From Porphyromonas sp. oral taxon 278 str. W7784 (GTDB taxonomy: Bacteria > Bacteroidota > Bacteroidia > Bacteroidales > Porphyromonadaceae): a stretch of 34,653 bases of DNA. The position numbers were made by a program, and so were the translations under genes. Under the pieces are notes generated by a model. That model had not been told where the DNA came from. It made no database searches and was given only the letters and a program-made list of their open reading frames with translations. Positions 15,798 through 23,776 of the stretch are shown here, one piece after another (within the stretch, counting starts at the first letter, position 1; every line of letters begins with the position of its first letter). The stretch is taken from NCBI RefSeq assembly GCF_000467855.2, contig NZ_KI259258.1:381663-416315 (forward strand). The letters are read 5' to 3'.

Positions 15798-17123
15798 CTA
15801 CAGTGCCTCCCCGTAGCGTCTCAGGCGTCGCGTGCCCCAGTGGTGCTCGAGGAGACTGCGAACGAGGAGGTAGGAGAGGAAGGCCAGCCAGAGCCCGTGT
15901 ACCCCGAAGGGGACGAGCGTCAGCTGAGCCACGAGGAAGAAGGTCAGTGCCGCAAAGATCATCGCTAGCCCCATCGTCTTACTATCCGTAGCTCCGACGA
16001 GGATGCCATCCCAGAGGAAGGCTCCGAAGGATACTAGAGGCACCGCCCCCATCCAATAACTGTAGTCGAGGGCTCGGCGAAGGACCTCCTCCTTGTCCGT
16101 CAGGAGTGTGAGGAAGGGATGAGGGATAGCGAGGTAGAGGAAGGAGACGGTGAGCGCCGTCACTGCTCCCGTGCGTAGGACGAGGGAGACGGTATCGCCC
16201 AGACGTCGGTAGGCACGAGCTCCGATAGCTTCGCCTACCAGCGCTTCGGCAGCGTAGGCCAGCCCGTCCATGAAGTAGGAGAAGAGGGTGAAGAGCTGCA
16301 TCAGCAGGCTATTTGCCGCCAGGGTAGTGACCCCGATGAGTCCTCCGTAGCGGATGAAGGAGAGGGTCACGGCCTGCAGGAGAAGTGTTCGGATGAGTAG
16401 ATACTTCCCGACATGGAAGTAGCGGAGGAGCGTCGGCGGATGCCACAGGAGATCTCGGCGGAAGTGTCTGAGGATGCGTCCTTGGCTTCGCACCGCCCCG
16501 AGGAGCAGGAGTCCCACGGCGCAGTACTGCGCCAGAGCCGTACCCAGAGCAAGGCCTCCCACGCCTAAGTCGGCGGGGAAAGCAAGGAGGAAGCTGAAGA
16601 AGATGTTGAGGAGATTGCAGAGGATGCTCACGCTCATGACGAGCTTCATCCGCTGGACGCCGATGAGCCAGCCATTGAGGACATAGAGCAGGAGCGCTGC
16701 GGGTGCTCCGAGGAAGGAGTAGTGGAGATAGGTCTCGGCCTCCGGTAGCTGGAGCGAGGCGCTCCCCTGTAGCAGAGCTGCCGCAGGAGCGATATAGAGG
16801 GGACGGAGGAAGACCAGCAGAAGCCCGATCACGAGCGCTATGATCGAGCCCGAGGCCAACTGACGGAGCAAGGCCTTCGCATCGCATGCCCCCCAGGCCT
16901 GAGCCGTGAAGCCCGTCGTGCCCATGCGAAGGAGACTCCAGACTCCGATGACGAACTGTGTGATCGCAGCACCGATAGCCACGGCAGCGATGCTCTCGGC
17001 TCGCTCCATGCGCCCTGCCATCGCTGTGTCGGCGAGCATGAGCAGGGGGACGGTGACGTTGGAGAGGATGTTTGGCAGGGCCAGCGCCCCTATTCTCCTG
17101 AGGAGACGACTAGAGGTAGCCAC
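15798..17123 (-). CDS. MATE family (DinF-like) efflux transporter
   Basis: A 441-residue integral membrane protein with about twelve transmembrane helices. The N-terminus has the family pattern ALPNILSNVTVPLLMLADTA around residues 14-33, followed by AGRME. MATE carriers expel drugs or lipid-linked metabolites in exchange for H+ or Na+. The start codon is GTG (17121-17123), one base after the stop of the K+/H+ antiporter gene, which supports this start and translational coupling. Similarity to the DinF branch is judged by eye; substrate is unknown. It could also carry a metabolite for the phosphoethanolamine-transferase-like protein encoded next. Confidence 0.87.
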   Translation of the reverse strand: MATSSRLLRRIGALALPNILSNVTVPLLMLADTAMAGRMERAESIAAVAIGAAITQFVIGVWSLLRMGTTGFTAQAWGACDAKALLRQLASGSIIALVIGLLLVFLRPLYIAPAAALLQGSASLQLPEAETYLHYSFLGAPAALLLYVLNGWLIGVQRMKLVMSVSILCNLLNIFFSFLLAFPADLGVGGLALGTALAQYCAVGLLLLGAVRSQGRILRHFRRDLLWHPPTLLRYFHVGKYLLIRTLLLQAVTLSFIRYGGLIGVTTLAANSLLMQLFTLFSYFMDGLAYAAEALVGEAIGARAYRRLGDTVSLVLRTGAVTALTVSFLYLAIPHPFLTLLTDKEEVLRRALDYSYWMGAVPLVSFGAFLWDGILVGATDSKTMGLAMIFAALTFFLVAQLTLVPFGVHGLWLAFLSYLLVRSLLEHHWGTRRLRRYGEAL

Positions 17124-17124
17124 G

Positions 17125-18591
17125 TCAGATGCCTTGGGTATGTTGCTCGAAGACGATGAGGAGGATGTCCCCGACGGAGAGCTCTAGCTTCCCCTTGGGT
17201 ACCATATAGTTCTCCCCACGACGCACGAGGATGACGAGTTCCTCTTCCTTGAGGTCGATCTCCATGAGTTTCCTCCCGGGTAGGAGCATCTCGGCAGTGA
17301 CGGTGCGCTCGACCATCTTAGCCCCTGTGTGCTGGGGGATCTTCACTCCGAAGCGACTGATCTCCACCTTGATCTCCTCGTCTAGCCCTAGGAGACGGGC
17401 TACAGCGGGTAGGGTACTCCCCTGGATGAGAAGCGAGAGTAGGGTGATGAAGAAGACGATGTTGAAGAGGGTGTCCGCCCCTTCTACCTGACTCATCATA
17501 GGATAGGTGGCGAAGATGATGGGCACAGCGCCACGCAGGCCTACCCACGAGAGGAACCACCGCCCACGGAGACTGATACGGGGGAAGAAGAGTAGGGAGA
17601 GATGCACTGCTAGCGGACGGGCTACGATGATCATGAAGACCCCTGCTAGCAGGGCGAAGCCAGCGATAGGGAGTAGATTGTGGGAGTCTACGAAAAGCCC
17701 CAGGATGATAAAGAGTGCGATCTGTAGGAGCCAAGTAAGCCCGTCGAAGAAGGTGGCTATGCTCTTCTTGTGGACGATCTTCTTATTCCCGACGAGGACA
17801 CCCATGATGTAGACGGCGAGGTAGCCGTTGCCCTGTAGGATATTCGTCGCTGAGAAGGTGAAGAAGACGATACAGAGTAGGAGGATAGGGTAGAGGGCTT
17901 CGTTGCCGATATTCGCCTTGTTGAGTATCCAGACGGTGGCTTTGCCTAGGAGGAAGCCCATGAGCCCGCCTACACCGAACTGTAGTAGGAACGTCAGGAG
18001 GATGCTACCCCAAGAACCATCGGCTCCGCCCGTGACATACTGGATCAGCGCGATGGTCAGCATGTAGGCCATAGGGTCGTTACTCCCACTCTCTAGCTCT
18101 AGTATCGGACGGAGACCTTCCTTGAGGTGCATGTTCTTCGAGCGAAGCAAAGCGAAGACCGAAGCCGAGTCTGTACTCGACATCGTAGCAGCGAGCAGTA
18201 GAGCGATGGGGAACGTCAAGTGCACTGGAGCCCAACCGAGCTGATCCATCCCGTAGAAGAAGCCCCCGAGGCAAAGAGTCGTCAGGAGTACCCCGAGGGT
18301 AGAGAGCATGATCCCTGGCCCCAGCACGGGGCGTATCTCCGCAAGCTTAGTCTCAAAGCCACCGAAGAAGAGGATGACTGTCAGTGCTATCATCCCTAGG
18401 AACTGCGTCTTGCCAGGGTCGTTGTACTGTATCCCGAGCCCTGCGCCTCCGAAGATCATCCCCGTGATGAGGAAGAGCAAGAGGGCGGGGACGCCGAAGC
18501 GTGTCCCTACCTTGCCGGCGATGATACCAGCGAGCATGAGGAGGGACCCTACCAGTAGGAGCGGTTCGTAGGCTACTGCTGCATGATCCAT
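17125..18591 (-). CDS. Potassium/proton antiporter, CPA1 family with RCK_C domain
   Basis: A 488-residue inner-membrane antiporter. About twelve transmembrane helices (10-400) carry the CPA1 ion-site motifs SSTDSASV (138-145) and ESGSNDP (167-173), the latter with the Asn-Asp pair needed for cation exchange. The C-terminal 85 residues form a TrkA_C/RCK_C-like regulatory domain with alternating beta strands, as in NhaP2/CvrA proteins. It probably exports K+ or Na+ in exchange for protons and supports pH and osmotic balance. It is the first gene of a three-gene minus-strand unit with a candidate promoter about 65 bp upstream. Confidence 0.87.
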   Translation of the reverse strand: MDHAAVAYEPLLLVGSLLMLAGIIAGKVGTRFGVPALLLFLITGMIFGGAGLGIQYNDPGKTQFLGMIALTVILFFGGFETKLAEIRPVLGPGIMLSTLGVLLTTLCLGGFFYGMDQLGWAPVHLTFPIALLLAATMSSTDSASVFALLRSKNMHLKEGLRPILELESGSNDPMAYMLTIALIQYVTGGADGSWGSILLTFLLQFGVGGLMGFLLGKATVWILNKANIGNEALYPILLLCIVFFTFSATNILQGNGYLAVYIMGVLVGNKKIVHKKSIATFFDGLTWLLQIALFIILGLFVDSHNLLPIAGFALLAGVFMIIVARPLAVHLSLLFFPRISLRGRWFLSWVGLRGAVPIIFATYPMMSQVEGADTLFNIVFFITLLSLLIQGSTLPAVARLLGLDEEIKVEISRFGVKIPQHTGAKMVERTVTAEMLLPGRKLMEIDLKEEELVILVRRGENYMVPKGKLELSVGDILLIVFEQHTQGI

Positions 18592-18653
18592 ATATAATCT
18601 AGTGTTGGTGAGTGAGCGAAATTAAAAAAGATTACTTGGGAGAGCAACCTTAA

Positions 18654-18688
18654 CAAAGATACACAAAACAGGCGGGTTTTGTAGCAAA
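18654..18688 (-). promoter_or_regulatory. Candidate promoter of antiporter-MATE unit
   Basis: Read on the minus strand, TTTG (18685-18688) and TATCTTTG (18654-18661) match the Bacteroidetes -33/-7 consensus with 23 bases between them, at the long end of the usual spacing. The transcript would start near 18646, leaving a leader of about 55 nt before the ATG at 18591. Confidence 0.5.
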
Positions 18689-18713
18689 GAACCTCGGTTC
18701 TTCCCGCTATGAA

Positions 18714-18761
18714 TACAGCCATCCCCTCTCGAGTATAGCGTCTCGAGGGGGGATGGCTGTA
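18714..18761 (-). terminator. Terminator of the biotin ligase / rRNA methyltransferase unit
   Basis: A 20-bp stem with one mismatch pairs 18714-18733 (TACAGCCATCCCCTCTCGAG) with 18742-18761, leaving an 8-nt loop. It lies 45 bp beyond the stop codon at 18806 on the minus strand. The U-tract is short. Confidence 0.75.
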
Positions 18762-18805
18762 CGGGGTAGAGGGCTATCGGTAGCCTGGCTCCTCTGCCTT
18801 AGTGG

Positions 18806-19591
18806 CTAGTGCCGACGGCGTAGCTCTCCGAGGATAAGTGCCGTGGCGATAGCGACGTTGAGCGACTCGGTGTGCGCTTGCTCCAGCGGGTAGGGCGGGA
18901 TGGTGAGACGTCGGTCGATGAAGGGCTCGAGGTCGGGATGGATGCCTTGGCCTTCGTTGCCCATGATGATGAGGGTGGGACGGTCTCCCTGAGAGAAGTC
19001 CGCCTGATAGAGGTCTTCTCCTCCGAGGAAGGTACCTATGCGGGCGCCGTCGAAGGAGCGCAGGAAGGCGATGCTATCCTTGAGGCGGTGGAGACGGACT
19101 CTTCCAAGCGCTCCCATTGTAGCTTGTACGACCTTCGGAGCGAAGGGATCCGCAGTGCCGGGAGCGAGGTAGATGTTCTCTACCCCAAACCAATCCGCTG
19201 TGCGTATGATCGTACCTAAGTTCCCAGGATCTTGCACCCGGTCTAGTAAGAGAGAGAGACCAGAGGTGGGTGTGGGGAGGGTCGCTACTTCTTCGGGGAG
19301 GATGAAGACACCTAAGAGGGGCTGAGGCTGGCGTAGCGAACTGACACGGCTCCAGTCGAAGCTCTCGGGGACGATCTCTAGGCGTCGAGGGCGGTCACCC
19401 TCGGGGAGCCTCTGGAGTTGCTCCTTCACCCCCGGAGCTACTGCCTCGCCGACAAGGAGAAGCTCACAGGGGAAGGCTCCTAGCATCTCCCCTGTGAGCT
19501 TGATCCCCTCAGCGACGAAGCGTCGCTGGGCGCTTCGGCCCTTCGCCTCATGGAGGCTACGTATGTCCTTGAGCTCGCTCTTACTCAGCAT
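18806..19591 (-). CDS. TrmH/SpoU family RNA 2'-O-methyltransferase
   Basis: A 261-residue SPOUT enzyme that methylates the 2'-hydroxyl of a ribose in rRNA or tRNA using S-adenosylmethionine. The N-terminal part (1-100) is the substrate-binding domain. The catalytic domain has motif 1 DPGNLGTIIRTAD (121-133), motif 2 GNEGQGI (211-217) and motif 3 ESLNVAIATAL (242-252), whose chain forms the knotted cofactor pocket. The frame is open to 19633, but the start at 19591 gives the typical MLSKSELKDIRSL opening and an 11-nt overlap with the biotin ligase stop. The target nucleotide is not known; similarity to RlmB and TsnR-type proteins is general. Confidence 0.88.
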   Translation of the reverse strand: MLSKSELKDIRSLHEAKGRSAQRRFVAEGIKLTGEMLGAFPCELLLVGEAVAPGVKEQLQRLPEGDRPRRLEIVPESFDWSRVSSLRQPQPLLGVFILPEEVATLPTPTSGLSLLLDRVQDPGNLGTIIRTADWFGVENIYLAPGTADPFAPKVVQATMGALGRVRLHRLKDSIAFLRSFDGARIGTFLGGEDLYQADFSQGDRPTLIIMGNEGQGIHPDLEPFIDRRLTIPPYPLEQAHTESLNVAIATALILGELRRRH

Positions 19592-20339
19592 CGAAGCGCA
19601 CTTCCTTGAAGGCATAGGCACGCTCCCAAGCATCCTCCCGCTGTAGGACCAGTCGTCCCTCGGCGGTCACATCCTTGATCTGAGCACGGAACTGCCCATC
19701 GACGTCGGTGAAGAGATGGAAGCCTTCCCGGCGGTAGAGATGCTTCATGTAGTGGCGGTGTACCTCTTGGTAGCGCCCGAGGAGGAAGTCAGGTAGGAGG
19801 GCGGAGAGCTCCGTATGCAGGCGGATGAGTACCTCCATAGGTTCGAGATTGCGACCTGTGATCATGCGGAGGGAGACCGCTAGGGGTAGCTCGGGGGGGA
19901 ACGCTTCGTCATTGATGTTCATCCCGATACCGATGACGGAGTAGTCTATCTGCTGCCCCGTCAGACTATGCTCGATGAGGATACCGGAGAGCTTACGGTC
20001 CTCGTAGAAGATATCATTAGGCCACTTGACGGTGAGCTTAGTCTTCTGCTCGTCGGTCATGTAGTAGGCGAAGGTGCGCATCACCGACCATGCTGCGAGC
20101 TCGGAGACAGCGAACTGCTGCTTGCCTAGCAAGTGCTCGGAGCGGAGGAGAAGGGAGAAGGTGAGGCTGTCTCCTGGGCGTGATGTCCAGGTATTGCCAC
20201 GCATGCCTCGGCCCGCTGTCTGCTGGCGACAGACGACCGTGTGTAGCTGAGGTAGGGTGCGCCCAGAGGCGATCTGCTGCATCAGGTAGGTATTAGTACT
20301 CTCTACCTGATCAATGAATTCGAGGAGTGAAGTGTCCAT
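19581..20339 (-). CDS. birA: Biotin--[acetyl-CoA-carboxylase] ligase, monofunctional
   Basis: A 252-residue cytoplasmic enzyme that activates biotin with ATP and attaches it to a lysine of biotin carboxyl carrier proteins. Visible motifs are ESTNT (13-17), the biotinyl-AMP loop GRGMRG (43-48), KWPNDI (105-110) and KLSGILIE (116-123). It starts directly with the catalytic domain and has no N-terminal winged helix, so unlike E. coli BirA it should not repress biotin genes. It lies 32 bp after the MmcQ/YjbR gene and overlaps the methyltransferase gene. Confidence 0.93.
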   Translation of the reverse strand: MDTSLLEFIDQVESTNTYLMQQIASGRTLPQLHTVVCRQQTAGRGMRGNTWTSRPGDSLTFSLLLRSEHLLGKQQFAVSELAAWSVMRTFAYYMTDEQKTKLTVKWPNDIFYEDRKLSGILIEHSLTGQQIDYSVIGIGMNINDEAFPPELPLAVSLRMITGRNLEPMEVLIRLHTELSALLPDFLLGRYQEVHRHYMKHLYRREGFHLFTDVDGQFRAQIKDVTAEGRLVLQREDAWERAYAFKEVRFDAE

Positions 20340-20371
20340 GAGTAAGGTAATAGGGGAGAATTCGTAGTGGC

Positions 20372-20746
20372 TTAGTCTGCCTCCTCAAGAGGGAGGAGTG
20401 CAAGGCTGGTGCGTACCCGCTTGGTGAGCTTGGCCGAGGCTTCGTTCCACGAGTGGCGGATGAGTTGCCTGAGGAGGGGTAGTGGGAGGTCACGATCGAG
20501 GTAAACCGTGTTCCAGTACTTCTTATTGAGGTGATAGCCTGGCGTGACCGCATCGTACCGAGCTCTTAGCTCTTCGACTCGGTCGGGAGAGCACTTCAGC
20601 GAGACTCTGGGCTCGCCCTCATCCAGAGAGAGGATAGCAAAGATACGATCGACGACCTTGAAGACGACCAGGTCCTCTCCGAAGGGCATGGACTCGCTGG
20701 AGTGAGGGAGCGAAAGGCAGAAGTCTCGGAACTGCTCGATGTCCAT
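20372..20746 (-). CDS. MmcQ/YjbR family protein
   Basis: A 124-residue protein of the MmcQ/YjbR family. The family pattern is clear: an N-terminal helix ending in LPHSSESMPFGED, then strands (VFKVVDRIFAILSL), RVSLKCSPDRVEELR, and the conserved GYHLNKKYWNTVYLD segment before a C-terminal helix. Members have a CyaY-like fold and have been suggested to bind DNA, but no clear function is established. It is first in a minus-strand unit with birA and the methyltransferase gene and divergent from rdgB. No strong promoter was seen in the 92-bp gap. Confidence 0.85.
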   Translation of the reverse strand: MDIEQFRDFCLSLPHSSESMPFGEDLVVFKVVDRIFAILSLDEGEPRVSLKCSPDRVEELRARYDAVTPGYHLNKKYWNTVYLDRDLPLPLLRQLIRHSWNEASAKLTKRVRTSLALLPLEEAD

Positions 20747-20838
20747 AGATACGCTGATTATCCTTAATTTTGCTTCGCATAAGGCCTTTAACCAGAGGGG
20801 ATAGGTGTCCCTAAGGCCCGTGCTTATGTAACAAATGT

Positions 20839-21423
20839 ATGAAAAAACTTGTGTTTGCGAGCAATAATGCTCATAAGCTCTCCGAGATACGGGCTATCCT
20901 AGGAGACCGCATAGAGATCATTAGCCTCTCTGACCTCCAGTGCCATGACGAGATCCCCGAGACTGCTGATACCCTAGAGGGCAATGCCCTGATCAAGGCT
21001 CGCTATGTGTGGGAGCACTACGGCCTCTATTGCTTCGCCGACGATACGGGACTCGAGGTGGAAGCCCTCGGTGGTGCTCCTGGCGTTTACTCAGCACGCT
21101 TCGCTGGGGAGCATGCCTCCTTCGAGGATAATGTCAGCCTTCTCTTAGAGCGCCTCTCGGGAGTCGCTGCACCTCGCCGAGCACGCTTCCGCACGGTGAT
21201 CGCCCTCATAGACGAATACGGGACCCACTTTTTCGAGGGAAGTGTCGATGGGGAGATTACCCTAGAGCGCTCGGGGGACCACGGCTTCGGCTATGACCCC
21301 ATCTTCCGTCCCGAGGGTCGGGAGGAGACGTTCGCTCAGCTCACCGAGCAGGAGAAAAACAGCATGAGCCACCGTGGTCGGGCTGTACAGAAGCTCGTCC
21401 GCTATCTGCAAGCGCTCCCTTAG
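20839..21423 (+). CDS. rdgB: XTP/dITP diphosphatase (RdgB/HAM1)
   Basis: This 194-residue enzyme hydrolyses non-canonical purine nucleoside triphosphates such as dITP and XTP to the monophosphates, keeping them out of DNA and RNA. Signature residues are FASNN (6-10) with the following Lys, the Mg-binding [12 protein letters not shown] (68-79), FGYDPIF (150-156) and [11 protein letters not shown] (172-182). Length is normal. It lies 40 bp upstream of the acyltransferase gene in the same direction, so the two are probably co-transcribed. Confidence 0.95.
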   Translation: MKKLVFASNNAHKLSEIRAILGDRIEIISLSDLQCHDEIPETADTLEGNALIKARYVWEHYGLYCFADDTGLEVEALGGAPGVYSARFAGEHASFEDNVSLLLERLSGVAAPRRARFRTVIALIDEYGTHFFEGSVDGEITLERSGDHGFGYDPIFRPEGREETFAQLTEQEKNSMSHRGRAVQKLVRYLQALP

Positions 21424-21463
21424 TACCTAGCTCCATATTTCCTTCGTATCTTACCCTTAGTCC

Positions 21464-22216
21464 ATGAAGTCCCTTACTCCGGCTCGCCTCCTCTACCTCA
21501 CCTACTTCATCCTCATAGGAGGGCCCCTCTTTGTGCTAGCTACCATCCTCTGCTGTGTCGTGGTGATCATCGCTAGCTATGTGGGTCTTCCTGCCTCATT
21601 CATCAGCAAGACGACCAAGGCCTGGTCGTGGTGCTGTCTGGCCGTCTCGCTCTGTCGTGTGACGGTACGAGGCCGGGAGCATCTCCCCAGCACAGACGCT
21701 CCCTGTGTCGTCGTAGCCAATCATCAGAGCGCCTACGATATCTTCGTGCTTAATGCCTATATAGGTATTCCCTTCAAGTGGGTGATGAAGCAAGAGCTCC
21801 GTAGCATCCCGATGGTAGGTAAGGCCTGTGAGGCGGCGCACTTCATCTTCGTCGACGAGACTAAGGTCTCCTCGATCGCCCAGACGATACAGGATGCTAA
21901 GAAGGTGCTCGCTACGGGTAACTCGATCTTCATCTTCCCCGAAGGAAGCCGTACAGAGAATGGGCGGATGACCCGCTTCAAGAAGGGAGCCTTCGTCATC
22001 GCATCCGAGCTCGACGTCCCTATCCTACCGGTGACGATCGATGGAGCCTTCTCGATCCTCCCTCGTGGTACCTACCTCCCTCACCCAGGGCGAGTCACGC
22101 TGACCATCCACCCTGCCTTCCACATGAGTGAGCAGGCTGAGCCACCTGCTCATATCCCTGCCTCGGCACGTCTTGCGCAGCAGGTGATCGCCTCAGCTCT
22201 CCCCGAGTCGAAGTAA
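21464..22216 (+). CDS. plsC: 1-acyl-sn-glycerol-3-phosphate acyltransferase
   Basis: A 250-residue membrane-bound acyltransferase that converts lysophosphatidic acid to phosphatidic acid. Two hydrophobic N-terminal segments (about 9-42) anchor it. The catalytic motif NHQSAYD is at 86-92 (NHX4D), the glycerol-phosphate-binding FPEGSRT at 158-164, and VPILPV follows as the usual motif IV. It supplies the precursor for phosphatidylethanolamine, which would also be the donor for the phosphoethanolamine-transferase-like protein at 13978-15747. It ends before a strong terminator. Confidence 0.9.
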   Translation: MKSLTPARLLYLTYFILIGGPLFVLATILCCVVVIIASYVGLPASFISKTTKAWSWCCLAVSLCRVTVRGREHLPSTDAPCVVVANHQSAYDIFVLNAYIGIPFKWVMKQELRSIPMVGKACEAAHFIFVDETKVSSIAQTIQDAKKVLATGNSIFIFPEGSRTENGRMTRFKKGAFVIASELDVPILPVTIDGAFSILPRGTYLPHPGRVTLTIHPAFHMSEQAEPPAHIPASARLAQQVIASALPESK

Positions 22217-22300
22217 GAGGCAAGCTCCACCCGCTACCCTCCAGACTACAGGGTTTAGCCCCTAGCTGAGGTTAGCGATTCACCTTCCTTACTCCTTATT

Positions 22301-22348
22301 ATTTGCCCCCGCTCCTACGCTCTCTGTGGCGTAAGGGCGGGGGCAAAT
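22301..22348 (+). terminator. Terminator after plsC
   Basis: A 20-bp stem with two mismatches pairs ATTTGCCCCCG (22301-22311) with CGGGGGCAAAT (22338-22348), extended inward by CTACGC with GCGTAAG. It sits 85 bp after the stop of plsC. The outer A/T pairs supply a weak U-tract on either strand. Confidence 0.7.
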
Positions 22349-22398
22349 CGTAGGTATCTATGAGTAGGTCCGCAACCTTTTCCCTAAGTCTAGCGTTT

Positions 22399-22422
22399 AA
22401 TGGATGGTATATTACCACCATT
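22399..22422. promoter_or_regulatory. Inverted repeat upstream of PepSY-SOD unit
   Basis: AATGGATGGTA (22399-22409) and TACCACCATT (22413-22422) form a near-perfect inverted repeat with one bulged base, ending 22 bp before the start at 22445. Its position suits an operator or a leader hairpin. No clear TAnnTTTG box accompanies it. Confidence 0.4.
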
Positions 22423-22444
22423 CACCATTTAATAACTATACTCT

Positions 22445-22885
22445 ATGAAGAGAATCCTGGCTTTTACCCTCGCTCTCCTCTCCTTCGCTGTCATTAGCCT
22501 ACATGCAGGGAGCGATCGCATCATCCAGCTGAACCAACTCCCTAAGGCTGCCCAGCTCTTCGTCACGAAGTACTTCGCCGGACGCACCGTGTCCCTCGTG
22601 AAGGAAGATCGTGAGTTCTCAGGGACAACCTACGACCTCACCTTCTCCGATGGTACGGAGATCGAGTTCGACGCACGAGGTGGGTGGAAGGAAGTCGATG
22701 GCAAGCATACGGCTATCCCTACCGCCTTCATCCCTGCTCAGATCACTAAGACGCTTCAGGCTAGCCATGCAGGAGACGCCATCGTGCAGATCGAGCGCAA
22801 GGGACGTGGCTACAAGGTAGAGCTGAGCTCGGGCATCGAGGCGTACTTCAACGCTCGCCTACAGCTGGTTCGTTACGACGACTAA
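22445..22885 (+). CDS. Periplasmic PepSY-like domain protein
   Basis: A 146-residue exported protein with a signal peptide (about 1-21, ending SLHA) and two repeats of a short alpha/beta unit, VTKYFAGRTVSLVKED...DGTEIEFDARGGWKEVD and IVQIERKGRGYKVELSSGIEAYFNARLQL. This matches the PepSY-like family (PF11396) common in Bacteroidetes, whose members are small periplasmic proteins of unclear function, perhaps inhibitors or sensors. It lies 33 bp upstream of the exported superoxide dismutase with no terminator between, so the two are probably one transcript. Confidence 0.8.
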   Translation: MKRILAFTLALLSFAVISLHAGSDRIIQLNQLPKAAQLFVTKYFAGRTVSLVKEDREFSGTTYDLTFSDGTEIEFDARGGWKEVDGKHTAIPTAFIPAQITKTLQASHAGDAIVQIERKGRGYKVELSSGIEAYFNARLQLVRYDD

Positions 22886-22918
22886 TTCATTCTTTAATTA
22901 TTAACTCATAATCAATCC

Positions 22919-23665
22919 ATGCACATGCAGATTCGTCCTCTAGCCCTCCTCCTCGTAGGAGCGCTCTCGCTGGGTACGCTCTCAGCCCAAAAGAAGACCA
23001 CTAAGAAAGAAGCCGTAGCCGTACAAGCCCCCATGGGCGAAGCTAAGGAGGCTCCCGCCTTCCAGCTCATGGCGCTCCCCTATGCGACCGATGCTCTGGC
23101 ACCTGTCATCAGCAAGCGCACGGTGGAGCTCCACTATGGGAAGCACCTCGTCGGCTATGCAAATAAGCTCAACAAGCTCGTCCGTGATCAAGGGATCAAG
23201 GAGCGTGACCTAGTACGTCTTGTCCAGACTTCCTCAGGGACGGTCTTTGACAATGCCGGTCAGCTCCTCAACCATACGATCTACTTCGCACAGTTCAAGC
23301 CCTACGCTGAAGGGATGACCTCTGAGCCTACGGGAGCACTCCGTGAGGCGATCGAGAGGAGCTACAAGAGCTTCGCTGACTTCCAGGCGGCCTTTGAGAA
23401 GGCGGGGAACGAGATCTTTGGCTCGGGCTGGGTCTGGCTAGCTACAGACAAGGACGGACGACTCTCCATCAGCAAGAATACTAATGCTGGTTCGCCTGTG
23501 ACAAGTGGGCTTATCCCCATCCTCGGTATCGATATCTGGGAGCATGCCTACTACCTTGATTATGAGAATCGCCGTGCCGATCACCTTCGTGAGGTCTGGA
23601 AGATCATCGACTGGGAGATCGTAGGGCGTCGCTACATGGAGCGTGCCGAGGGCGTGAAGCTCTAG
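22919..23665 (+). CDS. Exported Fe/Mn superoxide dismutase
   Basis: A 248-residue Fe/Mn superoxide dismutase that converts superoxide to oxygen and hydrogen peroxide. Metal ligands are H72 (LHYGKHL), H119 (LLNHT), D205 and H209 (GIDIWEHAYY). Q115 is the active-site Gln of the Fe-type arrangement. The enzyme domain from about 50 follows the P. gingivalis enzyme closely, including KHL and the Gly two residues before the Asp ligand. Unusually it starts with a signal peptide (1-23, MHMQIRPLALLLVGALSLG and on) and a Lys/Ala/Glu-rich linker of about 25 residues, so it should be periplasmic or surface-exposed. The Met at residue 3 is an alternative start. A strong terminator follows. Confidence 0.92.
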   Translation: MHMQIRPLALLLVGALSLGTLSAQKKTTKKEAVAVQAPMGEAKEAPAFQLMALPYATDALAPVISKRTVELHYGKHLVGYANKLNKLVRDQGIKERDLVRLVQTSSGTVFDNAGQLLNHTIYFAQFKPYAEGMTSEPTGALREAIERSYKSFADFQAAFEKAGNEIFGSGWVWLATDKDGRLSISKNTNAGSPVTSGLIPILGIDIWEHAYYLDYENRRADHLREVWKIIDWEIVGRRYMERAEGVKL

Positions 23666-23698
23666 GCATCGACTCCACCCTCTTTCTCCTTACTACAG

Positions 23699-23743
23699 AG
23701 CGGAGGCTACCCCAATACCAAGGGGTAGCCTCCGCTATTTTTG
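23699..23743 (+). terminator. Terminator after superoxide dismutase
   Basis: Perfect 14-bp arms GCGGAGGCTACCCC (23700-23713) and GGGGTAGCCTCCGC (23722-23735), with an 8-nt loop, are followed by TATTTTTGG. This is the textbook intrinsic terminator of the window and may also serve the converging gene at 23777. Confidence 0.9.
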
Positions 23744-23776
23744 GCTTGAGTGAAGCTCTATCGTGGCGAAGTATCG

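Noticed and set aside
16309-16887. 192-codon frame in another phase of the MATE gene
   Set aside because: Pro/Arg/Ser-rich product typical of a wrong frame; the MATE frame has clear transmembrane helices.
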